Source: Hydractinia symbiolongicarpus (Eukaryota > Cnidaria > Hydrozoa > Anthoathecata > Hydractiniidae). Taken from it: a stretch of 62,000 bases of DNA. The stretch is taken from the NCBI RefSeq assembly GCF_029227915.1, contig NC_079875.1, forward strand, positions 15,617,001 to 15,679,000. Direction: 5' to 3'. The notes beneath the pieces were generated by a model. It saw only the letters and a program-made list of their open reading frames with translations, had not been told where the DNA came from and did no database searches. Numbering within the stretch: the first letter of the stretch is position 1; each line of letters starts with the position of its first letter. This document shows positions 25,190 to 38,109 of this stretch, in pieces. Both the position numbers and the translations under genes were made by a program.

Positions 25190-26060
25190 CAGTACTGTAA
25201 GAAGGTTTGTTAACATTGTGGTTCGTGTTTATTTCCTGTTACGCACGAACCACGATAGACCACGCTGCGTATTTTTTTAACAATCGTGGACCTCATGATC
25301 ATGTTTCGTGGACTACACGAACAAAAATTAAACATTGCACCGTTGCGTCCACGATAGATAACTTCTATTGTGAAACAACAAAGACCGTATTAGTTCATCA
25401 ATTAAATCAAAAACCGATGGCACAAAAATAAATTAACACTTGTTGTTTTAATTCATTGTCATAAAGATAGCTGAATAATAGATTTAAATTGTTCGTGAAT
25501 CAAAACGCGATGAAAAAACATTTCTATCGCAGCTTTTCGTTTACATACTTTTAAAATGCAATCTTAAAAAACATTTCGTCGCTTTTCGTTTATAAACTTT
25601 TAAAATGCGATCTAAAAAACATTTCTATCGTCGTTTTTTTGTTTATAAATAATTAAAATGCGATCTTAAAAAACATTTCTATCGCCGCAGACAAATTTAA
25701 CTTTTCTAGACAAATGACATTTCATAAAAATACAATAGCGTCCATGACGAAAAAGTATACACCAAGCAAAAACTATGAATATGCTTTTTTAACTTGATAA
25801 AACCTGAAACAAACAAATTAACTTTGATCAAAGACTTTTTTGAAAAGAAAAACAATTAAATTATACTGGCTATAAAATCCTGGAGCTCGCGAAAATAATC
25901 GTGGGGCACACGATCCTTTGTGGAGATAATAATATTAGCGTGGTGGCCAGGATAGAATGTTTGACTGTTTGTTATACATAAAGACCATGATTTTATCGTG
26001 GTTCGTGTGCACCACGCTCGTTACACGAACACGATGTTAACAAATCTTTTCACAGTACTG
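25190..26060. mobile_element. TA-flanked terminal-inverted-repeat element, 871 bp (mariner/pogo-like MITE)
   Basis: The left end CAGTACTGTAAGAAGG...TTGTTAACAT and the right end read inward CAGTACTGTGAAAAG...TTGTTAACAT match over about 38 bases. Both ends are flanked by TA (25188-25189 and 26061-26062). There are internal sub-repeats: several copies of an aaaacatttctatcg/ttttaaaatgcgatc module at about 25500-25700 and an acgcacgaaccac hairpin near the left end. No transposase frame was found. Confidence 0.82.
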
Positions 26061-26062
26061 TA

Positions 26063-28290
26063 TGTCAAGGATTAAAGTCATTTAGAGATTATGAAACACC
26101 CACAATCCAGTCTTGTCATTCTTTGTCATTCTATTCCATTCACACACGTCCAAAACTGAATTGGACGTGCGGTTTTCAGACTTTTACATGTTTTTCTTTT
26201 TGTTATTGACAAAATTGCATTAAATGTAGTATTGAAAGACTTGTGTTAAACAGACTACCGTATGGGAAAATGCATAATATGCTTGTCGTAACACTCTCCT
26301 CCGTTATGTGTTTTTCATAAAAGACTTTAAATATTGCAAACTAAACTATATTCCCTAAAAAGATTTTGCACTTGTGAGACGTAGAATTTCTGAAAGACTC
26401 GTGAAAACTATTAAAAGAACACTTTAACATTTCATAAAAATCATTCCTTTGTTTTTATTATTTCAAGTGAGAGGAGAACAACTTGCTATACATTATGAAA
26501 TAGCACAAGTATAAATTGATTTACAACTTTCGAAACAATGCAAGTATATTCTGTTTAACCTTCAAACAACACAAGAAAAACATTTTTTAATAAAGAAACA
26601 AGTATATATATATACATTCATAAAAATATGTTTATTGCAAAGCTTTTCGTACTTCTAGTACATCATCAGGCATTAAAAACTTATATACATTATATACAGC
26701 TAAGAACAATTTAAAATATAATTTGAAATAATAAAATCCTGTGGGAATTTATGTTATACCATTTCTAAAGAGGTCAAGGGCTGATCCAGGCCAATTTGGA
26801 CATCGGTATACATATTTCGGGAACATCTAATTTGGGTGCCCAAATTAGAGACACATAATTTAAAATGCTTGAGAATTGATTTTTTTTCTCATTTTGTGGA
26901 TATTTTTAGAGTCTTCAATCACAGAGAATATAAATATTTTCAAGAAGAAATTATGTTCTATACTAAAAAAGAAGACGATGCATATCTAAAGTATTTTTGT
27001 TACCCGAAAAGAAATTTTATCTGCAGCGCTATCAACGCCTTAAAATAAATTTCTGGATCAGCCCCTGGAGGTTCACAAATTTAATGTCTAATTTATCGAT
27101 TATAAAAGTCTTAAATTTCATTATAATCTTCTAATATCTTTCGTTTTCTTGTATTATTCTTGCGCTGTTTCGAAATTTATACAGCAAGTCATTCTCCTTC
27201 CACTTAAAATAAAAGAAAAAACACGAAAAATAATTTTTATAAAAAATTTCAGTGTTCTTTTAATGTTATTTGCACAGTCTTATATAAAAATCAAAATCTA
27301 AGTGCAAAATCCTTTTACAGACTATACTTTAGTTGACAATATTTAAAGTCTTTCGCAGCATTAAAATTATATATTTGAAATTATAACAGAGGAGGATGTT
27401 ACGGCAAGCGTATTCTACCTTGTTTTTATTATGTTTCCTAAATGGATCGACGAAGTCATGCAGTTTTACATTGTAATTTTTATTTTTTAAAAAAGTAAAG
27501 AAATTAAATACTTTTTTGTAACAGAACATTCTAATTTTGAAAGTTGCTTTTTATTAAGATCCACAAATCAAAGAATTGCTTGTATAGTTTTGTCACAATT
27601 TTCAATCACATTTTAAAAGTTTAAGAACAAAGAATGGCGATAGAAATGCTTTTTTAGATCGCATTTTAAAAGTTTAAGAACGAAGAACGGCAATAGAAAA
27701 GCTTATTTAGATCGCATTTTAAGAACATAAGAACGAAAAGTGGCGATAGAAATGTTTTTTAGATTGCATTTTAAAAACTTAAGAACGAAGAACGGCAATA
27801 GAAAAGCTTTTTTAGATCGCATTTTAAGAATCTTAAGAATTATTCAAGGCTCGAAATGTTGTTTAACAAAGAAAAAGAATGATTCTCATATGAAAATGTG
27901 TGTAAACTAACAACGTTTTTCGACTCCAGATAAACCTAGCGAAAAAAATATTTAATTTACTTTTTATTACTTGCGTTGAAAGTCAGGCAACTTTGTTTAA
28001 CTTTATTCACACAAGAACTATTATTCCTAAATTATCATAGAAAAAAAGAAACTCTTTTAAGCATTGTTTTGTTTTGTTTGAAGTTCAGTATTTAATTTAA
28101 AATAAGTATTATAAAGCAATTTACGTCATCGAGTAATACTACGCGATAGATCGAGCCTATGGCGACATCCTGATAGACGCAATATGATTCATATCTATCG
28201 AGACAAAAATATGCTCAAAAAGCTATCGCGTATCGTTCCTGTCTCGCACGATAGGGGATCGCGATGTTAAGATACCTTTTTACAGTACTG
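26063..28290. repeat. Large foldback region ending in a third CAGTACTG terminus
   Basis: Segments at about 26270-26560 are inverted at about 27140-27440 (for example gactttaaatattg inverted as caatatttaaagtc). The sub-repeat module of 25500-25700 reappears inverted at 27600-27840. The right end, read inward from 28290, is CAGTACTGTAAAAAGG...TTAACAT, followed by TA at 28291-28292. So 25190-28290 may be one compound element with the 26060 end internal, or two nested relatives. The core at 26640-27120 is not repeated. Confidence 0.65.
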
Positions 28291-28685
28291 TAGCTTTTAT
28301 AGCGAATAAAATGTACAAAAAATAGAGTGCTAATGTAGTTACTACGTTGTTAGGTGTGGTGTTATTTATGAACCCCAATTTAAGTTGTATGTTAGAAATG
28401 CAACAAAGCCTTTACTTAATGATACCATGCTACAAAAAAAAATTCACAAGATACATTAGCAAGGCATTGTATTACTCAATTTTTCGTAAGGAAAATAAAT
28501 GTGTTGAAATTTGTTTTAAAAATTCTACACTAGAAACGACAAAATTCATACAGCTTAAATAATGGATGCAGCTTTTATTCCTTTAAGATGAAGAGACCTT
28601 TAATGTGTGATCCACTTAATTGGAACACCATGCATGTTACTTAAACTGGTGAAACTTTCTAAGAAAGTGTTTAGAAATCCTTTTA

Positions 28686-29902
28686 GGGGTCGTCTACAAA
28701 TTTCGTATGATATTTTATACAAATATATACAAATTTAATTGCTTTTAATTCGTATAAAAATCGTATACAATTCGTATAGTGTTAAATAGTTATAAGATTT
28801 TTAAAAAATCTAATACAGATTTTATACGATTTTCATACGAATTTTCATACAAATTATATTCTCTTTTATACGAATTTTCATACGAATTTTCATATGGATT
28901 ATACTCTTTAATTTATATGAATTTTCATACAAATTTTCATACGAATTATACTCTTTAATTTATACGAATTTTCATACGAATTATATTTCGTTTTTAATCT
29001 ATCTAATTTTAAGCGATCTAAAAAAAACATTGCCGTTTATTGTTTTTAAACTTTTAAAATGCAATCTAAAAAAGCTTTTCTATCAAAATTAAAGTTTCAA
29101 TCTTTGTTAAAATATAATAATTTTTATCGCTTAACCCGCGCAATCAACAGTGCCTTGTCGCTAGTTTATTTAGTTTCCACGCAAAACTTTTAATTAATAA
29201 AACTATTAAACAATGGCTCTTCGTGTCACATTGATAGAGTTGATAACATTTGCAATTATGCTATTTGGAATAGTTAACACTATTTCACAATAGTTACGCG
29301 CAGTTATGATAATCTATTTTTTCTTCAATAATCCCTTGTATATTACGCGCAAGTTAATGACTTACAAGACTCGCAAGATAATTAATAAGAGCAAAAAATG
29401 AACAACTACCGCCTCCAAGAAAAAGGTGTGAAACTTGATCGTACGCGTAAGCTTACATCTGGACTGTACTATATACGAATTTTTTTAAAAAAAACCATAC
29501 GCATCTAATTATAAAAACTCAAACGAATTTTATTTTAAAACTCATATACGAATTTAATACAATGTCAAACAATTTTCTTTTTTTTAAAACCATATGGATC
29601 TAATTAAAATCTTATACGAATTTTTTGTTAAACTCGTACGAATTTAACTCATATGAATTTAATTTAAAACTTATACGAATTTAATTTAAAACTCATACGA
29701 ATTTTTTTAAACTCATACGAATTTAATTTTTTTTTAAACTCATACGAATTTAATTTGAAACTCATACGAATTTATCTCATACAAATTTTTTTTAAACTCA
29801 TACAAATTTAATTCAAAACTCATACGAATTTAATTAAAAACTCATCTGTATGGCAAAAGAATTTTTTTGATACGAATTGCTACGAATTTTGTAGATGACC
29901 CC
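28686..29902. mobile_element. PIF/Harbinger-like non-autonomous element, 1217 bp
   Basis: The termini are inverted: the left is GGGGTCGTCTACAAATTTCG and the right read inward is GGGGTCATCTACAAAATTCG (2 mismatches in 20). The flanks are TTA on both sides (28683-28685 and 29903-29905). A 3-bp TWA duplication with G-rich termini is the Harbinger signature. The interior is packed with short tcatacgaattt-type sub-repeats in both orientations, plus one copy of the aaaatgcaatctaaaaaagc module seen in the 25-28 kb elements. No transposase is present. Confidence 0.85.
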
Positions 29903-29905
29903 TTA

Positions 29906-31208
29906 TTTTTTCACAGCATGGGAAGTCAAATAATACAAATAGTTTTTTACTGTAAATAAATAATTTGACCCGATCATATCATCAATACGATGTAACTAAG
30001 GGGTCTGCGAAAAAACATTTTGGCCCCTGTTAGCGGGATATCGCTGCTGAGTGGGGGGAGGGAGTCTGATGTTTGTAAACATAGTCCGCTAAGGATTAAG
30101 AAATCTCAAAAATTTGATCGTGACTTAAAAATTCTTTGTCGTTGAGAGCATAATTGCTTGTCATCAATTCCGATAACTTTTATATACAAAACACAAGCCC
30201 CTGCTGAGCTTTCCCAGATTTATCCGAATGTGTATTTTATGAACGGAAAGTCGCTGAATAAGGGGGGGAGGAGGGGGGTTAGAATATTATCGGCCATATT
30301 CCGCTAAGAGGGCCCAAGAAAACTTACGAAGGCCCTTAATGTTATTGGCACTGGTGAACTTTTCATTGAAGCTAAGTCACGTTTAATAGGACAGTCTAGC
30401 GTGAGAAAGAGGAGAGATAGAAAAAATATGTTGCAGGGAGTGGTCTGGCAAAGCGAGGACCCTCTAACCTAATACGCACCCGCTCACTGATCTGTTTCAC
30501 TGTTTTTTAGGTAAATATCAGCCGCCATGTTTTCTGTTTATATTCTCGATGGGCCAAAATGATAAAAACAAGGCCCGCGGCCCTGGAACTGACGTTTTTC
30601 GCACCCATCAAGCAACAAAATTATTTTTGTAATCTGATGAAACCTACGAAATTTGTTCAATTTAGTATTTAAAATACGTCACAGAATATATAAATACTTG
30701 CAAACAGTAAACGTAAATAGAGGGTTTATTTTAGCCGTTGGGCGCACACTGGTACCTAGGTTTATTTTTTGCCCAGGTTTATTTTTAGGTTTATTTTTTG
30801 CCTTTTATTAAAAGGACAGAAAATCCTAGGCAAGAAAAAGAGAGTGCGTTGCACGGACTATTGCCAATAAGAACTAATTGGACTTTCCCCAATCAACCAA
30901 CATAATAGAATTTAAAAGCAATTTTTTGTTTTGAGTTTTTTTAAAGTGTCAAACCAATTGCTAGATTTTTTACAATTAGTTTAAAAAAACAACTGAGCCA
31001 TATAGTAAAAAACCAAACAAGCGCAGCTCTTATCAGTGGTGATAGCAAGATTGTGATGCGCTTATCTGAGGGTGCAATAATCTGAGGGTTTGCACTTAAA
31101 TACGAGTATAAAAAAATGCAAGGAAAAAAAAGAAAGAAAAATTAAATAATGTTCTTTCGATGATGTATATTTTTTGTGTATCATTTTATACATTTTATAA
31201 TCCTTAAT
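29906..31208. other. Intergenic, repeat-derived
   Basis: No gene is seen. There are two diverged copies of a g-rich segment (gctgagtggggggagggagt at about 30047-30066; gctgaataagggggggagga at about 30252-30271), each followed by a ccgctaag motif. Sub-terminal-looking motifs gcgcttatctgaggg (31057) and gcgcttatctggggt (31519) bracket the pogo remnant. Confidence 0.4.
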
Positions 31209-31412
31209 CTTCATCAGTTGTTAAATCGTCAGAAGAAATATCAGAACGAATATCGCTTTGTTCGTACTTAACAGCATCTGTGTCAGAGGTTCTAAATCAT
31301 TAAGTGGAATTCGCTTTCTGGTTATGGCATAATGTAGTCTTCTAATCCTCGAATTTTAACGTCTTCTGATCCGTCAAGACTGTTTGATATTCCACATTTC
31401 AAGAAAGACCTA
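31209..31412 (-). pseudogene. Pogo/Tigger-type transposase C-terminal remnant (tentative)
   Basis: A minus-strand frame from about 31411 reads SFLKCGISNSLDGSED, the C-terminal motif common in pogo/jerky-like transposases (S-F-x-x-C-G-I-S-x-x-L-D-G-x-E-D), and stops after EDYIMP. An acidic stretch, SDISSDDLTTDED, ends at 31209 in another frame or exon. Acidic tails are also usual in these proteins. No DDE core was found nearby, so this is a fragment. Confidence 0.5.
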
Positions 31413-31555
31413 ACAAAAATTAATAAAAACTACATCTGTAAAAAAAATTAAAAAAGAAGAAAAAAATCTCGCATTTTAAGTGAAACAAACATTGCATTCT
31501 ATATCTTTTTTCCCTATATGCGCTTATCTGGGGTTCCGTTAAACGGGAATAAAAT

Positions 31556-31749
31556 TTAGTAAGGATTTGGTGCGCTTAGCCATACCATAACGTTTTCATC
31601 GTCACAAAGACTTATCATTGCATGGATATTTTTAAACTCTAGCAGTAATTTTGGTAAGATAACATTGTCCACTTGTAGCACATACGAATAATTCCAGACT
31701 TTCGAATAAATTCTTAAAACTGGATAAGGTAGCTTGGAACAAGAGCTCT
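31556..31749 (-). other. Orphan open segment, possible coding exon
   Basis: A minus-strand frame of about 60 residues (contains LRIYSKVWNYSYVLQVDN, then IHAMISLCDDENVMVWL and a terminal SAPNPY) runs to a stop at 31556-31558. Its composition is protein-like, but the family was not recognised. It may belong to a host gene or to the mobile element whose motifs lie at 31519. Confidence 0.3.
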
Positions 31750-32390
31750 TAACAATTTGAGCGCTTTTGTTTTTTCAACTCCCTGAAAAAAAATTGCAAG
31801 GCGCTTGTAATTATTTCCCATGAGTAATTTAATAATATAACAACGATCTAATCTTTTCTTATTTAAGAGTGCTAACTAGAAATCGTAACTTTTACCGACC
31901 AATAGTTTTTCTCAGGCTCGATGTAAACCTTCATAAGGAAGTATTTATTTTTTCAAAACAGTTTGCGAAGCATAGTTTTTTCTTATTTAACCCATCATTG
32001 GAATTTTCCAATCCTTTTTGTGGATGAGGTGATCTCCTATATCTGGCACAACGGCTTTAAGTCTTCCTCCATAATTAAGAAAGAATCTACAAAAGCACTT
32101 AAACTTTTTTCTGTGCAAGTGCACACCGTTTTTCAATGATCGCTGGCTTTGTTTTAGGATATAAAGCCGTGGAATACGGATCAAACCTTTTTTTATTCGA
32201 TATGAAAAGTTTGTATACTTATTCTGGGCTCTATATTTTTTCGATAATCATGAAAGCTACGCGTCTTGTTGCAGATAAAGGCTGATTGACAGATAAAGTA
32301 GAAAAAGGGTACATAAAAAACGAAAAAATTTGTTCCAGTACCAAACAATAAGACCTATATTTACCATGCGTTTAACTTGACTATCAACAG

Positions 32391-32629
32391 AAGTGCCGAA
32401 GCACACACGCGACCTAAACCGGACCAAAGAGTCACAGACAAAGAAACAAATTCTAGACGGTATAAAGCCAGAAGAAATTAGCCAGAAAGATTTATTAGAT
32501 AGATTCAAAATTAAACATCTTGAAGACACACTACGCCATGTGGATCACTCTATGACTACGTGCAAAACCGATGTCCATCGCCATGATAGGTTGAGACTGC
32601 GCAGGGATAACCAACAAAGCTTGATGTAG
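32391..32629 (+). other. Orphan terminal exon candidate
   Basis: After an acceptor-like ctatcaacag the frame is open for about 79 residues to a TAG at 32627-32629. It is strongly charged (DGIKPEEISQKDLLDRFKIK, then HVDHSMTTCKTDVHRHD). The composition looks like coding sequence, but no upstream exon or family could be assigned. Confidence 0.35.
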
Positions 32630-33953
32630 AACTCACCAATGGAGATAACATTTTTGAATTGAAAATTGCGGTTAAAATATCTTTTTAAATTCTTTCTTTT
32701 TATTGCCCTTCTACGTTTTTAATTAACTGCTTTGCTTTTACGGCATTGATAATAAGACTCGATTTCCGGTTCTCACAACAGTACTTTGCCTACAATCTCG
32801 TCTTCTCTCCTCCAGATGTATCCTATGAATCTTATACTTTCAGCTCACCATGAGGTTCTGACTTTCAGAAGATAAATTATATTATATTTTTTTATTTTAT
32901 TTTATGGTTATTCCAAGATTCAGTGAACACGGATCTCACCATATCGTTTAAGTTTCAGGAAACTTTGAGTTGTCACACGAAAAAGGGGTTAGTTGGCCCA
33001 TTTGCTATAAATTCTTTTTCGGACAATCTAAACTTAGTCAATTATGTCTTTAATTTCTTTTTAACTAGATTTAGTTCAAAATCTTAAGTATTTGAAGCCC
33101 TTTACTTGCTTTAATTTTTGCGTTTTAAAATACGATCACCATTGGGTTAGTTGTAGAGTATGAAACTTTGTTTTCTTGTAGTCTACTACCTGTAATTTAT
33201 TTTCTAATCTATGTAAAAGAGGATCTGTTTTTTTATAAGTGACTAGGAAAACAAACATCATTAGCATTATAAGTGCCTGTTATGGAAGTAGCTTGGCTAT
33301 GTGAGCTCTGGCAAGCAGTAATCTTGAAGGCAGTGAGCTTTTCTCCTTACTTCGTAAAGTGCATAATCAAATGTAATAAAGAACAATTGTAAAAAAAACA
33401 TAATTCACTTTGCAAGAAGCCACTACCACAAACATAGTGTACTATTATGATAGACTAGTTGATATCCCGGAGCGTGAAATATCCGTCCCATGCTCCTCCT
33501 GCGGTGCTTTAAGTTTAGTCTGATAAATCCTTTTTTTTAAAGCCAACACAGTTTCCTGATTTGCTTGAATCATTATAAGAAAGCTATTCACACTTGAACT
33601 TCTGATGAGCGACCAATTAGCTTTCTCATCATTTATGGTCCATAATTTTCTACTTTTAGGCATGTAATATTAACAATAACAAGAAGCCCTGGGGGCTCTA
33701 AGAATTTCCGCTCGCTACCAAAACATTTGATGGCAACCTGCTAATTCGTTGTGTTATCGTGCCAAGCATTCGAACAGGTTTGGTGCATGAAGCTCTGAAG
33801 ATAAAACACACAAGTGACATTACATCTTACAACAAACGCAAACAAAACGAAACGTGTCAAAATAAACTCACACTTTAAAAGAAATTGCGAACAAAAATTA
33901 TAGCCTATCATTCATGGTTGAAAGTCTTCCGATTGAAACGTTTATGGTCTTAA
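32630..33953. other. Intergenic stretch, one weak open frame
   Basis: A minus-strand frame at 33445-33663 (72 residues, contains KLWTINDEKANWSLIRSSS) lacks homology or clear splice support. Nothing else is recognised. Confidence 0.3.
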
Positions 33954-34365
33954 ACGGCATTTAGTTGACAAAAAAAAAAGATTTTGATGTCACCATCATG
34001 TTCAGCATATTTTTTTTGTGATCTGTGCAAAATTTTGTCGAAAATAAAGTAGTTTTAATTTTTGGACCAATTTTGGCCTAAAATGACATTTCAGGTGGCA
34101 AAAAATCAAAATTTTGATGTCACCATCATGTTCAGCATACTTTTTTTGTTAACTGTGCCAAATATTGTGGAAAATAAAGTAGTTTTAATTTTTGGACAAA
34201 TTTTGGGCTAAAATGACATTTAAGGGGGCCAAAAAATCGAAATTTTGATGTCACCATCATGTTCAGTATACTTTTTTTGTTAACTGTGCCAAATATTGTG
34301 GAAAATAAAGTAGTTTTAATTTTTAAACCAATTTTGGCGTAAAATGACATTTAGGTAACAAAAAA
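33954..34365. repeat. Three tandem copies of an about 130-bp unit
   Basis: The marker gatgtcaccatcatgttcag recurs at about 33986, 34117 and 34247. Each copy continues with ggaaaataaagtagttttaa or a close variant and a taaaatgacattt end. Confidence 0.9.
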
Positions 34366-34696
34366 TCAGAGGAACGTGAAATCCCAGGGTCGATTTTTTC
34401 TCAAAAAATGCTCCAAAAGAAAAAACGACGGTTTCAAAGAATTTCCTACGCCTTCGGGCGCGGAAATTCAATAAATTAGATATTAGTGAATAATAAAATA
34501 ATAATTTTTACAGATTATAGAATTGCAACTAAATTTTTACAAAAATATAATTTACAAAAAATTTAAAAAAAATATAAAATTTTCCTGCAGTTGCTTATTA
34601 AGCAGTTAGAAATAAAATAATTTTAAATCAGCATTCTAGATACTGCAATGTCAGCATCTACACCAATGATTAAACTCTACTGAACTGTATGATCTA

Positions 34697-34969
34697 TTAA
34701 TGTTGTGTATGTTTGATAGTATGTTCTACGCAAAAACGAGCTGGGCCCTGTTTTATTTCAGTTTGCAAAATATGGCGAACCATGTGCTTGATCGTATGTT
34801 GTTCTTTACTGTGGCAGAGATCGTGCCGAAGTTTTAAAAAATGTCCGATACTTCGGTGAATAGTATATTCAGTTGTATGTAGAACATTGTATTGCACTTT
34901 AAACTCCAATTGACGCTGGCTATTATGCTGTAATGTATAATCAACTTTATGTTGCAAGGCGTCTTTCAT
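34697..34969 (-). other. Unassigned 90-residue open frame
   Basis: ATG to stop, rich in His and Gln (contains LQHKVDYTLQHNSQRQLEF and HTIKHMVRHILQTEIK), with a possible acceptor (tttctag) just before the ATG. No family was recognised. It could be an exon or chance. A second minus-strand frame at 35858-36058 (66 residues) is similarly unsupported. Confidence 0.25.
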
Positions 34970-35474
34970 TATCTAGAAACAAATGTTAATATTATTAAGT
35001 GAAAATACTTTAAACAAAATAAATTATATGTACTTAGTAAAAATTTGACCTACAAAAAAATAAATAACCTTTTAATAATCGATAGAAAGTGCTGCATACG
35101 TTTTCCCCTTTTTTACACCATTGCCCTTCATTCATCTATACTTTAATGTCGAGAGCTTTTCGTTTGCAGAATCCGCCACAACATTCTTTATTCTCACCAT
35201 ATAACGTGATATTCACAAATGTGTGATATTTCATAGCATTTTCACTTTTACATACACTGATGTTAATAATACATTAAGTAACTTCGTTTCTTCAATCTCA
35301 ACAGCAGGTATCTGTTTTTCCTTCCGAATTTCAATTCATATAGTTTAATTATTAAACCATCACTATAAACAACTGTATTGAAGGAAAATGTTAAAATATC
35401 TAACAACTGAATAAGCTTTTATTTTAAAGCAGGCAACTGGAACAGTAGCTATAAGCTTTAGGTCATATATCTTA

Positions 35475-35548
35475 TTGGCCTTTTTTACGCGCCCTAAGTG
35501 GAATTAATCTCTGCTAGGTGTAAAAAGGGCTGGCGTAAAAAAGGCCAA
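35475..35548. repeat. Short hairpin
   Basis: ttggccttttttacgc (35475-35490) is perfectly inverted at 35533-35548. Confidence 0.8.
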
Positions 35549-36059
35549 AAAAAGGATTTGTTTTTATAAAAGCAGCGTTAGTTTTTAACCCCTTAAATTT
35601 ATCATTGAGCAACCTATTACAGTTTTTAGGTTCTCTAACCTATTTTTGTAAAAACATTTCACAGTAAGGAAATTTTGCAAACAGTTCTTTGAGTGCCTAA
35701 AAGTTCTTCTAAGAAGTGTCATAACGAATCACCTGAATAGAAATTTTGGAGGGATTTGCGAAAATTGTAACTTTAGAAAGAGCATAACAAATGCGTGCTC
35801 TTCAAAACCAGCGAGGAGCGTTTTGAATTTCTTGAGATTCTGATACATGTCAATAATTCATCTTGCATGGGAAGGCTTTGTTTTACACAGCCAGACATCT
35901 ACTTTAACATGTGGTAAAACGCCTCTGTTTACTATCCCAATCTTGATCCCTTCTTGCGAGGTAGCATTTGCCACCTTATTATGAGGCTGAAATAGATTTG
36001 TATTGTTGTTGGATGCGTGTGTAACCACGATGTTGTTCTCTTGTATTAACTCGTTCATG

Positions 36060-38109
36060 GCGCTTTTGTTGTCTAACCTTTAAATATATTAAATATAAAT
36101 AAAGTGTTAGCAGTGGTTGCTAGTTTCGAATTTCTTCGTCTTCTCTTGTGATAAAAGATTCTTGACAACATGCGGAACTCTCTCTTGTGTCGCTAACATG
36201 TGCAATATGTGCTTTGAATAAAGTCGTTTTAATGATTGTTGCACAATAGTTGTCCAACACATTTTATGGTTAAGGAAACCAACCTTTAGACATCATAAGG
36301 AGAAAAAGATTTAATGGGTGGTTTACGGGTCATTTCAACATGACCCTGAATAGAGTCCATCTTTTCAATTCTAAGTAGCCTTTATTAAAATAATACCATA
36401 AAAAAGACAAAGATTTTTATGCCATGGTTACTGACTTTTTTTTGTCTTAATCAACATAAATACCAAAGATTAAAATCAAACGATCTTGAATTTGAAAGAT
36501 ATCAAAATCAAAATCAAATTTTTTTTTTATGTTGACTGAAAGAAAAACATAACAAAGCTTTGATTTTTTTTTATTGTAAAGAAAGTTCATCTTTCAGATC
36601 AGATGCAGTCAGGTCATAAAATATACCGATTTTGATGTTGCACTGTAATAAAAGTCCTCGGTGTACAGATCTTGGAAACCTTTGTAATCACAGCACAAAT
36701 TAAAACAGACCAGGTTTAAGAAATTACTGTTTATATTTAATCATTATCAAAATTATATGCTACGGCTATAAATTCGAGAACAAAAATATCGTAGTGGAAA
36801 AAAATAACATATTAAATTTCAGACCAAAAGTGTTCGCTTATACAATTTGAAGTTATCCTTCTGTGATCCTCAATTAAAAAGGAGCTAGTTTTATTTTATT
36901 TGAGAAAGTAGGCACAACCGTTTTCAAATATTGTTGACTAAGTCTTGTCTCGTTTTTATTTTGTAAGCTTCTTTAATCGTATACTTTGCTTGTGGAAGAA
37001 TTTTAGTGATTTTAACATACATGAACGGTAATGTTAAAGTGCTACTGAAAATTAGCCAAAAATCTAGAAACTACGTAATTTATATTTAAATAAAATTAAA
37101 TACAAAAAAATATTTTTACCTGCAAATAAGCTAATAAACTATAAAATATTGGTGTGTAAAATAATACGTGCAGTTATTTCTGTCAGTATATATAGTCTAT
37201 AATAATTCCAACACCCATAAAAACATATATATAGTAAAAAAGTAATGTTACAAAAAAATTACCTAAAATTATTTAAAAAAATTATAAATCATACAAAATT
37301 GATGAAAATAATAATTATCAAAAGCAGAGTTATAAAATTGGAAAATCTGATCTAAATATAATGTAGAGTGTTAACCGGACTCGCCGAAAAACATCACAAG
37401 TTCCAGCTATAAAAGTACAAAAACAATCGTTTTCAAAATTACAGCTAAAAAATTAAGAGCCCGGTTTATAAGCCGTGTAGATTCAAAATAAAGTCGCCAA
37501 AAAGATGAATGAAATGTGATATGTAGGTATGAGGCAAAAAAAATTTAGTACTGTTTCAAAGTACAATCTAGAAGGTGACTTTTAGATAAAATTAATATAA
37601 AAATTTCTTTGAAAACACAATCATTGTGGTACCTAAATCAAAATTACCATACGTACAAAAGTTAGTCTGCGAAGTTTAACGCGATATGGCCAAATTTGTG
37701 AAAATTATCTACACGCATTATATTTCTTAAATTTCATTCACGGAAATTAATACTCTTGACAAAAAAATTAAAATTCCCATAATTTAAGAATTGCTTTATC
37801 GCAGAGAGAAAATAGGGCAATTTCATTCACACGTAGAATTAATTATAACGAAGGATCATTAAAAAAAATGTATGAATATTAAATTAAGAAAACTTTTTTA
37901 ACAGGATTTGAGCACATATTTACGTTATTCGCGAAAATTAATATCTGCGGAATTTTCTACAAACAACCAATCGCAAAAACTTATAACCGACTAATGTCAT
38001 TTTTTGACTCACGAAAATTAGTATCAGTAAGGTAGGTGCAGATGTACCCACAGGGTGGTGGAGTGATTATGCTACCACCTGACCGTTGAAGAAGGCGGAA
38101 TATCAATCA
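36060..38109. other. Intergenic, downstream of the TRPM2-like gene
   Basis: AT-rich sequence. An inverted pair of caacataaa-containing arms lies at about 36435-36460 and 36519-36547. The 37680-38030 segment resembles 14640-14990 in scattered cgaaaatta/gtatc motifs. It includes the 3' flank of the TRPM2-like gene; no clear polyadenylation site was chosen. Confidence 0.4.
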
